A stretch of 64,000 nucleotides of DNA from Rhodospirillaceae bacterium (GCA_018665815.1 JABJBP010000089.1:1-64000), one strand, 5' to 3'; shown: positions 9,371 to 18,214, counted from the stretch's first letter. The notes: generated from the sequence alone by a model not told the origin. Translations and numbers: made by a program.

Positions 9371-10252
9371 GGCGCGGCCTTCCAACACATCCTTGTCGTC
9401 GCCGATCGACGTGGCCATAAAGTCCAGGAATGCGCGAATGCGTGCGGTGCGGCGGAGGTCGGCGTGGGTCAGCAACCAAAGTTCCGAACGGACATCATCG
9501 GGTAAGCCTGGGATCCGCTTGAGGCCCGCCTCCACGTCACCCAAAAAACACGGCAGCACCGCGAGGCCTAGACCGCCCACGGCTGCGCCGTGCAGGGCGA
9601 AAAGGTTGTTGGCGCGCAACACCACTTGGGCGTCACCGATTTCGGCACGCATCCATTTCGCCGCTTCCACGTGGATTAAACTGTCATCAAATCCCAACCA
9701 GACGTGACGGCCGAGGTCATCCACCGCACCATGCAGCGCCAGGTAATCCGGCGCTGCGTAGATGGAAAACGCGATATCGGCGATGCGCCGTCCGACGAGT
9801 TGTTCCGGCGGCGCCAAGGTCGGGCGAATGGCAACATCCGCCTGACGCTTGGATAAGTTCAAATATTGTGTGTACAGCACAACATCGATGCCGATGTCGG
9901 GATACGCCGCATGGAAGCGCGTGAAGTGCGGACCGAGATACCGATACGCCAGGGTATCGGTGGTGGTCACGGCGACGGTACCGCTGAGCTGCAAATCGCG
10001 GCCGGTGACGCGGCGATCCATGTCATCAACTTCCCTGCGCAACCGCTCGGCGCCGGCGTGCATTTCGTCACCCGCCGCCGTCAACACATAGCCATCGCGA
10101 TGGCGCTCAAACAAACGCACGCCGAGGGCGTCTTCTAGGGCATTAATGCGCCTAAAAACGATCGAGTGGTTGACGCCCAGTGCGCCCGCCGCGCCCGACA
10201 GGCTGCCGGCGTCAGCAACAGCCAGGAAAAGACGGAAATCATCCCAGTTCAT
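9359..10252 (-). CDS. LysR-family transcriptional regulator
   Basis: DNA-binding regulator of 297 aa with an N-terminal winged helix-turn-helix (residues about 1-60; GSLSGAAGALGVNHSIVFRRI is the recognition region) and a periplasmic-binding-protein-like effector domain from about residue 90. It is transcribed away from doxX and the hydroquinone-reductase gene, and the 122-bp space between them holds two inverted repeats. It is therefore a good candidate regulator of that pair. The effector is unknown. The C-terminus overlaps the convergent HAD gene by 12 bp. Confidence 0.92.
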   Translation of the reverse strand: MNWDDFRLFLAVADAGSLSGAAGALGVNHSIVFRRINALEDALGVRLFERHRDGYVLTAAGDEMHAGAERLRREVDDMDRRVTGRDLQLSGTVAVTTTDTLAYRYLGPHFTRFHAAYPDIGIDVVLYTQYLNLSKRQADVAIRPTLAPPEQLVGRRIADIAFSIYAAPDYLALHGAVDDLGRHVWLGFDDSLIHVEAAKWMRAEIGDAQVVLRANNLFALHGAAVGGLGLAVLPCFLGDVEAGLKRIPGLPDDVRSELWLLTHADLRRTARIRAFLDFMATSIGDDKDVLEGRALEQ

Positions 10253-10374
10253 GACTGGATTATATTTTGCATTTTTGCAAAGTTAAATGGCAAATATTGA
10301 TAATATTCATGCACAAACAAACAATCTAGGTTCTCGGTCAACACCTCTGCAACCCTTGAATAAGGATCGAACCC
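10253..10374. promoter_or_regulatory. LysR/doxX divergent promoter region with two inverted repeats
   Basis: Two palindromes sit in this AT-rich divergent spacer. At 10266-10281 the arms TTTGCA and TGCAAA flank TTTT. At 10293-10307 AATATT-GAT-AATATT is a perfect 15-bp repeat that also contains a T-N11-A LysR-type box. A purine-rich ribosome-binding site (AAGGA, about 10361-10365) precedes the doxX ATG. The inference is that one or both palindromes are the binding site of the divergently encoded LysR protein. Confidence 0.55.
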
Positions 10375-10824
10375 ATGACTGAAACCGATATCGAAACCAT
10401 CGACACCCGCACCGCGCCCTTCGGCGCGCTATTATTGCGAACCGCGTTGGGTGCCATGTACATCGCCCACGGACTGGTGCTGAAGGTGATGACTTTTACC
10501 CTGCCTGGTACGGCAAAATTTTTTGCCTCTCTGGGCTTCCCGGAATTCGTCGGCTACGCAATTCCGTTTATCGAAATCGCCGGCGGCATAGCGTTGATCG
10601 TCGGCCTGCAAGTGCGCGCCGTCAGCTTAGCGCTGTTGCCGATCTTGCTTGGCGCGATCTGGTTCCATGCTGGAAATGGTTGGGTATTTTCAGCTCAAGG
10701 CGGCGGGTGGGAATATCCGTTGTTCCTTGCCGTGATATCCATCGTGCAGGTTTTCATTGGCCGCGGTGCCTATGCACTGAGCGGCGATATGGCACTGCCT
10801 CTGCTGCCCGCGAGCGCTCGATGA
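10375..10824 (+). CDS. DoxX family membrane protein
   Basis: Small inner-membrane protein (149 aa) with four hydrophobic helices and the DoxX-family pattern LRTALGAMYIAHG near residue 23 and FIEIAGGIALIVGL near 64. DoxX-like proteins are often associated with redox or thiol metabolism, which fits the overlapping downstream gene for a glutathionyl-hydroquinone reductase. The stop overlaps the next start (ATGA at 10821-10824), so the two are translationally coupled. Divergent LysR gene upstream. Confidence 0.9.
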   Translation: MTETDIETIDTRTAPFGALLLRTALGAMYIAHGLVLKVMTFTLPGTAKFFASLGFPEFVGYAIPFIEIAGGIALIVGLQVRAVSLALLPILLGAIWFHAGNGWVFSAQGGGWEYPLFLAVISIVQVFIGRGAYALSGDMALPLLPASAR

Positions 10825-11777
10825 AGGGCCTGTTGAACGGCACCTGGCACGGGGATATGGGCGCTGACCCAGGTCTCCTGGCCGGGTTCCGGGCGGCGGA
10901 GAAGGACAATTTTCGCCACTGGATCACCACGGACGGCACCTCGGATTTCGCCGCTGAGCCGGGGCGCTATCATCTCTATGTGTCCCACGCCTGCCCCTGG
11001 GCGAACAGGGCCATCACCTACCGCAAGCTGAAAGGCCTGGAAGATGTGATTTCCATGTCGGTGGCGCATCCCGTTTGGGGCGGCCCGATGGGCTGGACGT
11101 TCGCGGACACGGAATTCTCGACCCGCGACCACGCCGGCAGCCGCGATTATTTGCATGAAATCTATCAAGCAGCGAAACCCAACTTCACTGGTAAAGTGAC
11201 CGTCCCCGTACTTTGGGACAAAAAATCCAAGGCCATCGTCAACAAGGAATCAGGCGATATCATCCGCATCCTGGACAGTGCATTTGATGCCTGGGGCGAC
11301 GCTTCGGCGCGGTTCTATCCCGACGATCTAGCTGCCGACATCGAAGCCATGAATGCCCGGATCCTGCCAAAGGTCTGCATGGGCGTCTACGAGTGCGGCT
11401 TCGCCGGCGAACAGGCCGCCTACGATGACGCAGTCGGCGAATTGTTCACCACATTGGATGAGTTGGATGCCCGGTTGTCGGCGCAGCCCTATTTACTGGG
11501 CGGACGGATCACCGAAAGCGATTGGCATCTGTTCATGACACTGGTGCGTTTTGATGCGGTCTATCACACACGGCTTAAATGCACGGTTCGCCGGCTCACG
11601 GATTACCCGAACCTCTCACGCTATACGCGGCGGTAGTTTGACCTGCCGGGTGTAGCGGACACCATCAAACTCGACCATGTCAAAATGCACTACTTTGATG
11701 ACCTGGGATCGGCAATCCGCGAATTATTCCTGCCGACCCGTCCCGCGATTTTCGACACGCCGCTTGAGGGAAATTGA
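10821..11777 (+). pseudogene. Glutathionyl-hydroquinone reductase interrupted by in-frame TAG
   Basis: Xi-class glutathione transferase (YqjG/ECM4 family) that reduces glutathionyl-hydroquinones. The start codon overlaps doxX. Residues 53-62 contain the CPWA active-site motif with Cys58, and the C-terminal helical domain follows with NARILPKVCMGVYECGFA. The frame meets TAG at 11634-11636 (codon 272). The same frame then continues FDLPGVADTIKLDHVKMHYF and on to a TGA at 11775-11777, which matches the normal family C-terminus. Aligned by eye with the family pattern, the stop replaces a Leu-like position (TTG to TAG would suffice). No frameshift is needed. Either a nonsense mutation removing the last 46 residues, a base error, or readthrough. 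Confidence 0.85.
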
Positions 11778-11820
11778 AACTGGCGCTTTGTTCCGTACCA
11801 TTGACACGCTACGATGAACC

Positions 11821-12147
11821 ATGATGCGATTTTGGTCTCTAACAATTGTGGCCGTTACGGCGCTGAGCATTGCCGGTTGCACGACCGGGCCCGAGAAATG
11901 GCAGAAGCCCGGCATGACGTCCGATCAATGGGCCGTTGATCACGCGTCGTGCCGTAGCCGGGCGCGCAAGCTTGCCGATGATGAGTATCAGAACTACTCA
12001 AGCCATATGGGCTCAGGCGGCGTTGATAATTCCGCCGGCTTTAGCGCCGCCATGCGCAATTATGACGCAAAACGCAATATGCAAGGCATTTATGATCGCT
12101 GCCTGCGGCGTAAAGGCTACAGCAAGCCGGCATTTGGGAAAGCATGA
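11821..12147 (+). CDS. Small hypothetical lipoprotein
   Basis: A 108-residue protein with a type II signal peptide: hydrophobic segment at residues 6-18 and lipobox LSIAGC with the lipidated Cys20. The mature part is hydrophilic, with Cys44 and Cys94 that could form a disulfide (HASCRSRARK and IYDRCLRRKGY). This pattern is typical of short alphaproteobacterial lipoproteins of unknown role. Two adjacent ATGs (11821 and 11824) are possible starts. It ends in a hairpin terminator shared with the convergent DUF1127 gene. Confidence 0.75.
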   Translation: MMRFWSLTIVAVTALSIAGCTTGPEKWQKPGMTSDQWAVDHASCRSRARKLADDEYQNYSSHMGSGGVDNSAGFSAAMRNYDAKRNMQGIYDRCLRRKGYSKPAFGKA

Positions 12148-12149
12148 AA

Positions 12150-12180
12150 AAAGCGGCGGCCCTATGGACCGCCGCAATTT
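12150..12180. terminator. Bidirectional rho-independent terminator
   Basis: A 23-bp hairpin (12153-12175, arms GCGGCGGCCC and GGACCGCCGC with one mismatched pair) is flanked by an A-run on the left and a T-run on the right. It can therefore end transcripts from both the lipoprotein gene and the convergent DUF1127 gene. Confidence 0.85.
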
Positions 12181-12212
12181 TTTCAGGAGAGTTCGTAAAG
12201 TTTTGAGATATC

Positions 12213-12608
12213 TTAAGCAGCGCGCCGCATAATCGCTTCGACCTGCGGGGGCTTTGACGGCACCAAGAAATCAAAAATATCGGCGCTTTCGACTGGCGCT
12301 TCGGCGATTGATGTTGGCGCAGAGGGGTCACGGCCCGCAACAACATCTTCAATATCGCCGCGCGTCAAGCCAACGTCTTCCAACATGCGCGCGTCCATAC
12401 CCATGAGGCGGCGGCGCAAATCTGATTTCGCTGTCATCGCCGCAAATACCTTGCCAAGAGCCTCAATGACCCGGCCAACGTGCTCGCCGAAGCCGACATG
12501 GTTCACCGGATAGGTATCGGCGACCTGTTGGCGCGTGAAAGGCACCGTCGGATAAGGGAACAGCGTGTAAAAATCGCGGTCTGTGAAACGGGTGTATGAC
12601 GTGCTCAT
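12213..12608 (-). CDS. DUF1127 domain protein
   Basis: A 131-residue protein whose C-terminal half carries the DUF1127 (YjiS-like) signature: LRRRLMGMDARMLEDVGL followed by TRGDIEDVV, about residues 64-90. Arg-rich DUF1127 proteins are common in Alphaproteobacteria and some affect RNA or phosphate/carbon metabolism, but the function here is unknown. Unusually there is about 60 residues before the domain and 40 after it, whereas many members are only 50-70 aa. An AAGGAT ribosome-binding site precedes the start. The 235 bp upstream, to the next gene at 12844, contain no other feature that I can name. Confidence 0.8.
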   Translation of the reverse strand: MSTSYTRFTDRDFYTLFPYPTVPFTRQQVADTYPVNHVGFGEHVGRVIEALGKVFAAMTAKSDLRRRLMGMDARMLEDVGLTRGDIEDVVAGRDPSAPTSIAEAPVESADIFDFLVPSKPPQVEAIMRRAA

Positions 12609-12843
12609 GGCTAAATCCTTGTTATTTTTGCGGTCACGCGAGGTCTCAAATTGAACTCCGTGGCCCGATGTGAATGTTTCTTCGTTCCTCGCCTATATAG
12701 GCCCATCGAGCGGAATTGAGGCGCGTTATTGTTACGTTGCAGCAATCGAAAAACCGCATGCCTCGGCTACCCGGTTGTCATCGTTGATCGCGATGCTTGT
12801 CAGTGGGCTTGTCAGTCCCCCGCCCCACTTCTAGCCTAGCGCC

Positions 12844-14868
12844 ATGAATACGCTTCCCGATCCAAATGACTTTCAGCGCCTGCTCGACGATGCCGGTTCT
12901 GATCTAGATGCCGCCGATGCCATGGAGATTATCCATGGCGTTGCCGCAGCGCCCATCGCCGGCGATGATCCCGAACGATGGCTCGGTTTGATTGCCGCCG
13001 CGCCGGGTGACGCATTGAAATCAAAACTGATGGATACCCTGGCCGAAACCCGCGCCGCCGGCGAAGCAGGCGAAAGCGGAGGTAGCGCCGCGGAGCGCCT
13101 TGACGCGCTGCGCAATGAGCTTAGAGCCCGCGAGGTCGATGGCTTCATCGTACCCAAAAGCGACGAGCACCAGGGCGAATACGTGGCCAATCGCGCCGAG
13201 CGGCTGGCATGGTTAACCGGGTTCACGGGTTCGGCCGGCTTGGCCGTCGTTCTGACGGAAAAGGCCGCGGTATTCGCCGACGGACGATATACACTGCAGG
13301 CCGAAGCCGAGGTTGACGGCAATCTTTATGAACGCCGCCACTTAACCGATCAGCCGGCGACGGAATGGATTACCGAAAATTTGGGCAAAGGCCAAAAACT
13401 AGCCTACGACCCCTGGCTCCTAACGCCCGGCCAGGTGACACGCTATGGCAATGCGTGCCGCGCCGCCGGCGCCGAGCTGACGGCCCTTGATGACAATCCC
13501 GTCGATACGGTTTGGACCGACCAACCGCCGCCGCCGATGGCGCCGATCACGGCACTGGCGGACGCTTTCGCCGGCGAAACCACTGCCGAGAAATGTGCGC
13601 GCATGGCCGATGAACTGACCCGCGCAGGCTCCGACGCGGTCGTCCTGACGGCACCCGATTCCATAGCCTGGCTATTGAATGTTCGCGGCGGCGACGTCCC
13701 CTTCACGCCTTTCGCTCTGTCCTTTGCGGTACTGCATGCCGACGCCACCGTCGATTGGTTTGTCGATGCGCGTAAATTTATGCCCGGTCTTGTCGATGGC
13801 TTGGGCAACAAAGTTCGGATCGCGGCGCCCGGTGAACTTGGCGCCGTCCTCGACAGTCTAGGGGCCAAAAATAAAACCGTTCGCGCCGACCCGGCCTCGG
13901 CTCCGGCCTGGATATCAAGCCGGCTCAGCGCCGCCGGCGCGAAGTTGGAGCGCGCCGCTGATCCCTGCCAACACGCAAAGGCCTGTAAAAATCCGGCCCA
14001 GGTCACCGGCATGCTCGACGCGCACGTGCGCGATGGTGCCGCCGTATGTCGATTTCTAAAATGGCTAGACGACAACGCCGAAAGCAGCGATATCACCGAG
14101 ATGACGGCCTGTGACGTGTTGGAAGGCTACCGGCGCGAAAACGATTATTTTCGGGGTCTCAGCTTTCCGACCATAGCGGGCTCGGGGCCGAACGGTGCCA
14201 TCGTGCACTACCGGGTCAGCGATGACACCAACCGCAAACTCGGCCAGGGCGAGCTTTTCTTAGTCGATTCGGGCGCTCAGTATATGGACGGCACCACGGA
14301 CATCACCCGCACCATCGCCATCGGCGCGCCTTCGCCTGACATGCGCAAACATTTCACCTTGGTGCTGAAAGGCCATATCGCCTTGGCCCGGGCGCGCTTC
14401 CCAGCCGACACATCGGGCAGCCAGCTCGATATACTGGCTCGTCACGCGCTCTGGGCCGAAGGCCTGGATTATGATCACGGCACCGGGCACGGTGTCGGCA
14501 GTTTCCTGAGCGTCCACGAAGGCCCGCACCGGATCACCAAGGCGCCGAACCGGGTCGGGCTGGAGCCCGGCATGGTGGTGTCCAACGAACCGGGATTTTA
14601 TAAAACCGGCGCCTACGGCATCCGCATCGAAAACCTTGTGGTGGTTACCGCCATTGAAAAACCCGATGGCGCCGAACGCGACATCTTTGGATTTGAGACC
14701 CTGACGCTGGCGCCTTTCGACCGATCCTTGATTGATCTGGGTTTGCTTGCAGAGCCGGAAATTCAATGGATCGACGCCTACCACGCGCGGGTTTTGAAAA
14801 CCATTGCGCCGTTTGTCGATGCAAACATTGCCGAGTGGTTGGGTCAGGCGACGGCGCCACTCAGCTAA
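12844..14868 (+). CDS. Xaa-Pro aminopeptidase (M24B) with N-terminal extension
   Basis: Cytoplasmic metallo-aminopeptidase that removes N-terminal residues before proline. Of 674 residues, the creatinase N-domain begins near residue 80 (RLDALRNELRAREVDGFIVP), a second N-like domain follows, and the pita-bread catalytic domain occupies the C-terminal part. Metal ligands are visible in FLVDSGAQYMDGTTDITRT (two Asp), GTGHGVGSFLSVHEGPHR (His) and SNEPGF with IRIENL (two Glu). The first 75 residues are an acidic helical extension absent from most relatives. It is transcribed from its own region, 235 bp from the divergent DUF1127 gene. Confidence 0.93.
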   Translation: MNTLPDPNDFQRLLDDAGSDLDAADAMEIIHGVAAAPIAGDDPERWLGLIAAAPGDALKSKLMDTLAETRAAGEAGESGGSAAERLDALRNELRAREVDGFIVPKSDEHQGEYVANRAERLAWLTGFTGSAGLAVVLTEKAAVFADGRYTLQAEAEVDGNLYERRHLTDQPATEWITENLGKGQKLAYDPWLLTPGQVTRYGNACRAAGAELTALDDNPVDTVWTDQPPPPMAPITALADAFAGETTAEKCARMADELTRAGSDAVVLTAPDSIAWLLNVRGGDVPFTPFALSFAVLHADATVDWFVDARKFMPGLVDGLGNKVRIAAPGELGAVLDSLGAKNKTVRADPASAPAWISSRLSAAGAKLERAADPCQHAKACKNPAQVTGMLDAHVRDGAAVCRFLKWLDDNAESSDITEMTACDVLEGYRRENDYFRGLSFPTIAGSGPNGAIVHYRVSDDTNRKLGQGELFLVDSGAQYMDGTTDITRTIAIGAPSPDMRKHFTLVLKGHIALARARFPADTSGSQLDILARHALWAEGLDYDHGTGHGVGSFLSVHEGPHRITKAPNRVGLEPGMVVSNEPGFYKTGAYGIRIENLVVVTAIEKPDGAERDIFGFETLTLAPFDRSLIDLGLLAEPEIQWIDAYHARVLKTIAPFVDANIAEWLGQATAPLS

Positions 14869-14880
14869 TCGCCCGCGCGA

Positions 14881-15447
14881 TCACTTTTCGGGGTCACTAT
14901 CTCGCGGCGCAATCTCATAGAGATACACCGGACTTTTATAGATATCTCGGGCGGCATGAGATTCCAACGGCCGCCAGCCCTCGATGGCGAAAGTGTTCGA
15001 TACAATCAAGGCGCCTGGGCGCAGTTGGCGTTCCAGTTGTGGGCGAAGTCGGGCAAGCACATCAGCCGACAAGTAGCACACGACAAGTGATGCACCCGAA
15101 AGATCGGCATTGAGGAAATCAGCCCGCCGCAATGTCAAATTGGCGGGGCGGTTGAGCGCGGTAAGGATCAGCGACACCAACCACGGCAAAGGCGAAAGTT
15201 CCATGCCGATGATCTGGCGGTCCGGATAACGCCGTGCCAAGGCCAAGGCCAATCCGCCCCAACCGGCGCCCAATTCATAAACTTCCGCCGCCTGATCGCC
15301 TGGCAATCGGGCCGGCAGCGTCGCCAAAATCGTGCGCCGGACGGCTCTTGAGGTCGGTGTCGGCGGGCTGCCGGTCATCAACGTCCAGGCAAAGACCGCA
15401 GCGATGGCGGCAAGTGCAAATATGAGCACCCAGGTTTCAATTGTCAT
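14881..15447 (-). CDS. Membrane-anchored SAM-dependent methyltransferase
   Basis: A 188-residue class I methyltransferase-like protein. One N-terminal transmembrane segment (about residues 5-24) is followed by the SAM-binding motif EVYELGAGWGGLALALA at about 55-71, an acidic residue after the second strand (IGMELS), and a motif like GASLVVCYL. The protein is short, lacking much C-terminal cap, so its substrate is unclear. It converges on the aminopeptidase gene with 12 bp between the stops. Confidence 0.75.
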   Translation of the reverse strand: MTIETWVLIFALAAIAAVFAWTLMTGSPPTPTSRAVRRTILATLPARLPGDQAAEVYELGAGWGGLALALARRYPDRQIIGMELSPLPWLVSLILTALNRPANLTLRRADFLNADLSGASLVVCYLSADVLARLRPQLERQLRPGALIVSNTFAIEGWRPLESHAARDIYKSPVYLYEIAPRDSDPEK

Positions 15448-15523
15448 TGTTGTCTGTCACCTGTTGTCAAAGAGGCGAATGTATATAAAATCCCTCTCGT
15501 AGCGACGTTGCAAGGGGTCGACG

Positions 15524-15958
15524 ATGGCGTTGTTTGGTAGAAAGAAGAAGCAGAAGAAACCCTTGGGTCCGCCACAGGATCCAAAATGGGTTCACGGGGA
15601 AGGGGGGCGTTTTCCGAAGTTCCTCGATCTTGACCCCGAGGCTGCTGGCCTCGAGGGCAAATCGGCTGTCTATGCAATCTGGCATACGGGCGTCCAACCC
15701 GGCTGGGTGTATATCGGACGCAGCACCAATCTGGCCTCTACATTCTTCGCGCTTGGCGAAGACGATGACGTCCTTCAATTCGAAGACCGGGGCAATATGT
15801 ATGTTTCGTGGTGTTATATCCGCGACGAATTTCAGGACGGTGCCGTCACTTATTTGACCCAGACGCTGAAACCGAAAATCGACAATTCAGAAGCCAAAAG
15901 CGAAGACCGCGTCGACATGATCGCCATTTACCCGCCGGGCATGGCGCCGAAGGAATAG
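15524..15958 (+). CDS. Small protein with GIY-YIG-like core
   Basis: A 144-residue protein with a very basic N-terminus (FGRKKKQKKP). Residues 47-75 read AVYAIWHTG then WVYIGRSTNLASTF, which resembles the paired strands of the GIY-YIG nuclease fold (xVY ... YIG with the following R/S and N). The later His and Glu expected of an active nuclease are not evident in canonical positions, so it may be a degenerate or divergent member. The assignment rests on this short pattern alone. It starts 76 bp from the divergent methyltransferase gene and ends 40 bp before the convergent ecm gene. Confidence 0.5.
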   Translation: MALFGRKKKQKKPLGPPQDPKWVHGEGGRFPKFLDLDPEAAGLEGKSAVYAIWHTGVQPGWVYIGRSTNLASTFFALGEDDDVLQFEDRGNMYVSWCYIRDEFQDGAVTYLTQTLKPKIDNSEAKSEDRVDMIAIYPPGMAPKE

Positions 15959-15998
15959 TGCGCCGCGCGGCCACGCGAGTTTCCAATTCTGACAAAAA

Positions 15999-18014
15999 TT
16001 ATTCCGCTGCTGCAGGCGTGGCAGCATCGATAATGCCGACGATGTCTTCCATGATCGCACTCAAATCGAAATCTTTCGGTGTGTAGACGGCGGCGACGCC
16101 CGCCTTGCGCAACGCATCTGCATCATCGGCGGGGATAATACCGCCGACGACGACGGGAATATCGCCAATGCCGGCTTCATTCATGCGGTCCATGATCTCG
16201 GTGATCAGCGGCAGATGAGACCCCGACAGAATGGAAAGCCCGACCACATGGACACTTTCTTGGAGCGCCGCGGCGACGATTTCCTCAGGCGTCAGCCGGA
16301 TGCCTTCATAGACCACCTCAATGCCGGAATCGCGGGCGCGTACTGCAATTTGCTCGGCGCCGTTGGAATGGCCGTCAAGGCCCGGCTTGCCAATCAGCAT
16401 TTTGATCCGCCGGCCGAGGCGCGCCGACGTCGCTTCGACAGCGCCACGAATGTCTGACCCTTTCGGCGCCGATGATGGCGCGCCGCCAACGCCCGTCGGT
16501 GCACGATATTCGCCGAACACAGAGCGCAACGCGCTGGCCCATTCGCCGGTGGTCACGCCCGCATGGGCGCAGGCGATGGAGGGTTCCATAATATTTGTAC
16601 CGTCCTCGGCGGCGGCACGCAGCGCCGCCAGGGCCTTTTCCACCGCACTCTGATCACGATTGTCACGCCAGGCGACAAGGTTTTCAATCTGCGCGGCTTC
16701 GGCTTTCGCATCAACACTCAGGAAAGCATCACCTGACGCCGCTAAGGGCGACGGCTCGCCTTCCTCAAATTTGTTGACGCCGACGACAATCTGTTCGCCG
16801 GTCTCGATGGCGGTCAGGCGCTTGGCATTGCTCTCGACCAGCCGCCGCTTCATGTAATCGACACCGGCGACGGCGCCGCCCACCTCGGCGATGGTATCAA
16901 GCTCGGCCCGCGCCTGGGCCTTCAATTCTTCGACCTTGGCAGCAATCTCCGGTGAGCCCTCGAAAATATCCCCATACTCCAGCAGGTCGGTTTCATGGGC
17001 GACAATTTGTTGCAACCTCAATGACCATTGCTGATCCCAGGGCCGAGGCAGGCCCAACGCTTCGTTCCAAGCCGGCAGTTGAACGGCGCGGGCCCGTGCA
17101 CCCTTTGACAAGGTGACGGCCAGCATTTCCAGCAAGATCCGGTAGACGTTGTTTTCCGGCTGCTGTTCGGTCAAGCCGAGCGAGTTGACCTGAACGCCAT
17201 ATCGGAAACGGCGGAATTTTTCATCCTCGACGCCGTAACGCTGACGCGTGATCTCATCCCAAAGTTCCGTGAAGGCGCGCATTTTGCACATTTCGGTGAC
17301 GAATCGGATGCCGGCGTTGACGAAAAAGCTGATGCGCCCGACAACGCGGGGAAAATCTTCATCGGGCACTTGGCCGGATTCTTTCACCCGATCGAGGATA
17401 GCCATGGCATTGGCCAACGCGAAAGACAGTTCCTGGACCGGCGTCGCGCCGGCTTCCTGCAAGTGATAGGGACAGACGTTGATCGGATTCCACTTCGGAA
17501 TTTCCGTATAGGTGTAGGAAATTACGTCGGCGGTCAGCCGCATGGAGGCATCGGGCGGGAAGATGTAGGTGCCGCGCGACAGATATTCTTTAATGATATC
17601 GTTTTGGATGGTGCCGGTCAGGCTGGCGCGCTCGGCACCTTGATTTTCCGCCGCCGCGATGTAGAGCGCCAGCAACCATGGCGCCGGGGCGTTAATGGTC
17701 ATCGAGGTGTTCATGTCGGCCAAGGGAATGCCGTCAAACAGCGTTTCCATATCGCCCAGATGCCCGATCGGCACGCCGACCTTGCCGACCTCGCCGTGCG
17801 CCAGGGGGTGATCAGCGTCATAGCCGGTTTGGGTCGGCAGATCAAAAGCGACGGAAAGCCCGGTTTGCCCGCGGGTCAGATTCTTGCGGTAAAGCGCGTT
17901 TGATTCGGCCGCCGACGAATGCCCGGAATAGGTGCGGATCAGCCAAGGCCGATCCTTAACTGGGCTTTTGGCCGGGTTTTCCGCCGTTTTTGCATCTGCG
18001 AAATTATCTTTCAT
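15999..18014 (-). CDS. ecm: Ethylmalonyl-CoA mutase
   Basis: Coenzyme B12-dependent mutase of the ethylmalonyl-CoA pathway that converts ethylmalonyl-CoA to methylsuccinyl-CoA (also called MeaA). The 671-residue protein has the mutase TIM barrel first (RTYSGHSSAAESN, FDLPTQTGYD) and a C-terminal B12-binding domain with the DxHxxG motif DGHSNG near residue 546 and the SILSGSH motif. A fused single chain of this length fits Ecm/MeaA better than the small subunits of methylmalonyl-CoA mutase. It is divergent from ccr-mcd, which encode the preceding and following steps, so the assignment is supported by context. Confidence 0.93.
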   Translation of the reverse strand: MKDNFADAKTAENPAKSPVKDRPWLIRTYSGHSSAAESNALYRKNLTRGQTGLSVAFDLPTQTGYDADHPLAHGEVGKVGVPIGHLGDMETLFDGIPLADMNTSMTINAPAPWLLALYIAAAENQGAERASLTGTIQNDIIKEYLSRGTYIFPPDASMRLTADVISYTYTEIPKWNPINVCPYHLQEAGATPVQELSFALANAMAILDRVKESGQVPDEDFPRVVGRISFFVNAGIRFVTEMCKMRAFTELWDEITRQRYGVEDEKFRRFRYGVQVNSLGLTEQQPENNVYRILLEMLAVTLSKGARARAVQLPAWNEALGLPRPWDQQWSLRLQQIVAHETDLLEYGDIFEGSPEIAAKVEELKAQARAELDTIAEVGGAVAGVDYMKRRLVESNAKRLTAIETGEQIVVGVNKFEEGEPSPLAASGDAFLSVDAKAEAAQIENLVAWRDNRDQSAVEKALAALRAAAEDGTNIMEPSIACAHAGVTTGEWASALRSVFGEYRAPTGVGGAPSSAPKGSDIRGAVEATSARLGRRIKMLIGKPGLDGHSNGAEQIAVRARDSGIEVVYEGIRLTPEEIVAAALQESVHVVGLSILSGSHLPLITEIMDRMNEAGIGDIPVVVGGIIPADDADALRKAGVAAVYTPKDFDLSAIMEDIVGIIDAATPAAAE

Positions 18015-18214
18015 GAATATTCGCCTTTTTACCGAACCGTATTTTTAAGTTATTGATATTAAATAATTCTATACGTAATTTAATTACGTTTTATTCTGAA
18101 CCTACGCAATTTAACAAATTGTGCATTGCGAAGAAAGCCCCAAACGTCTAAGAGGGAATATCTTTTTTGACAGGGCCGTCAAAATGCCCGTCCAAGACCA
18201 TCAAGGAGATGACC
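18015..18214. promoter_or_regulatory. Divergent ecm / ccr promoter region with palindromes
   Basis: This AT-rich spacer separates ecm from ccr-mcd. It contains a perfect 17-bp inverted repeat, ACGTAATT-T-AATTACGT, at 18073-18089, and a second one, CAATTT-AAC-AAATTG, at 18107-18121. An AAGGAG ribosome-binding site at 18203-18208 sets the ccr start at 18215. Regulators of ccr such as TetR-type CcrR are known in other Alphaproteobacteria; that either palindrome is such an operator is inference. Confidence 0.55.
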
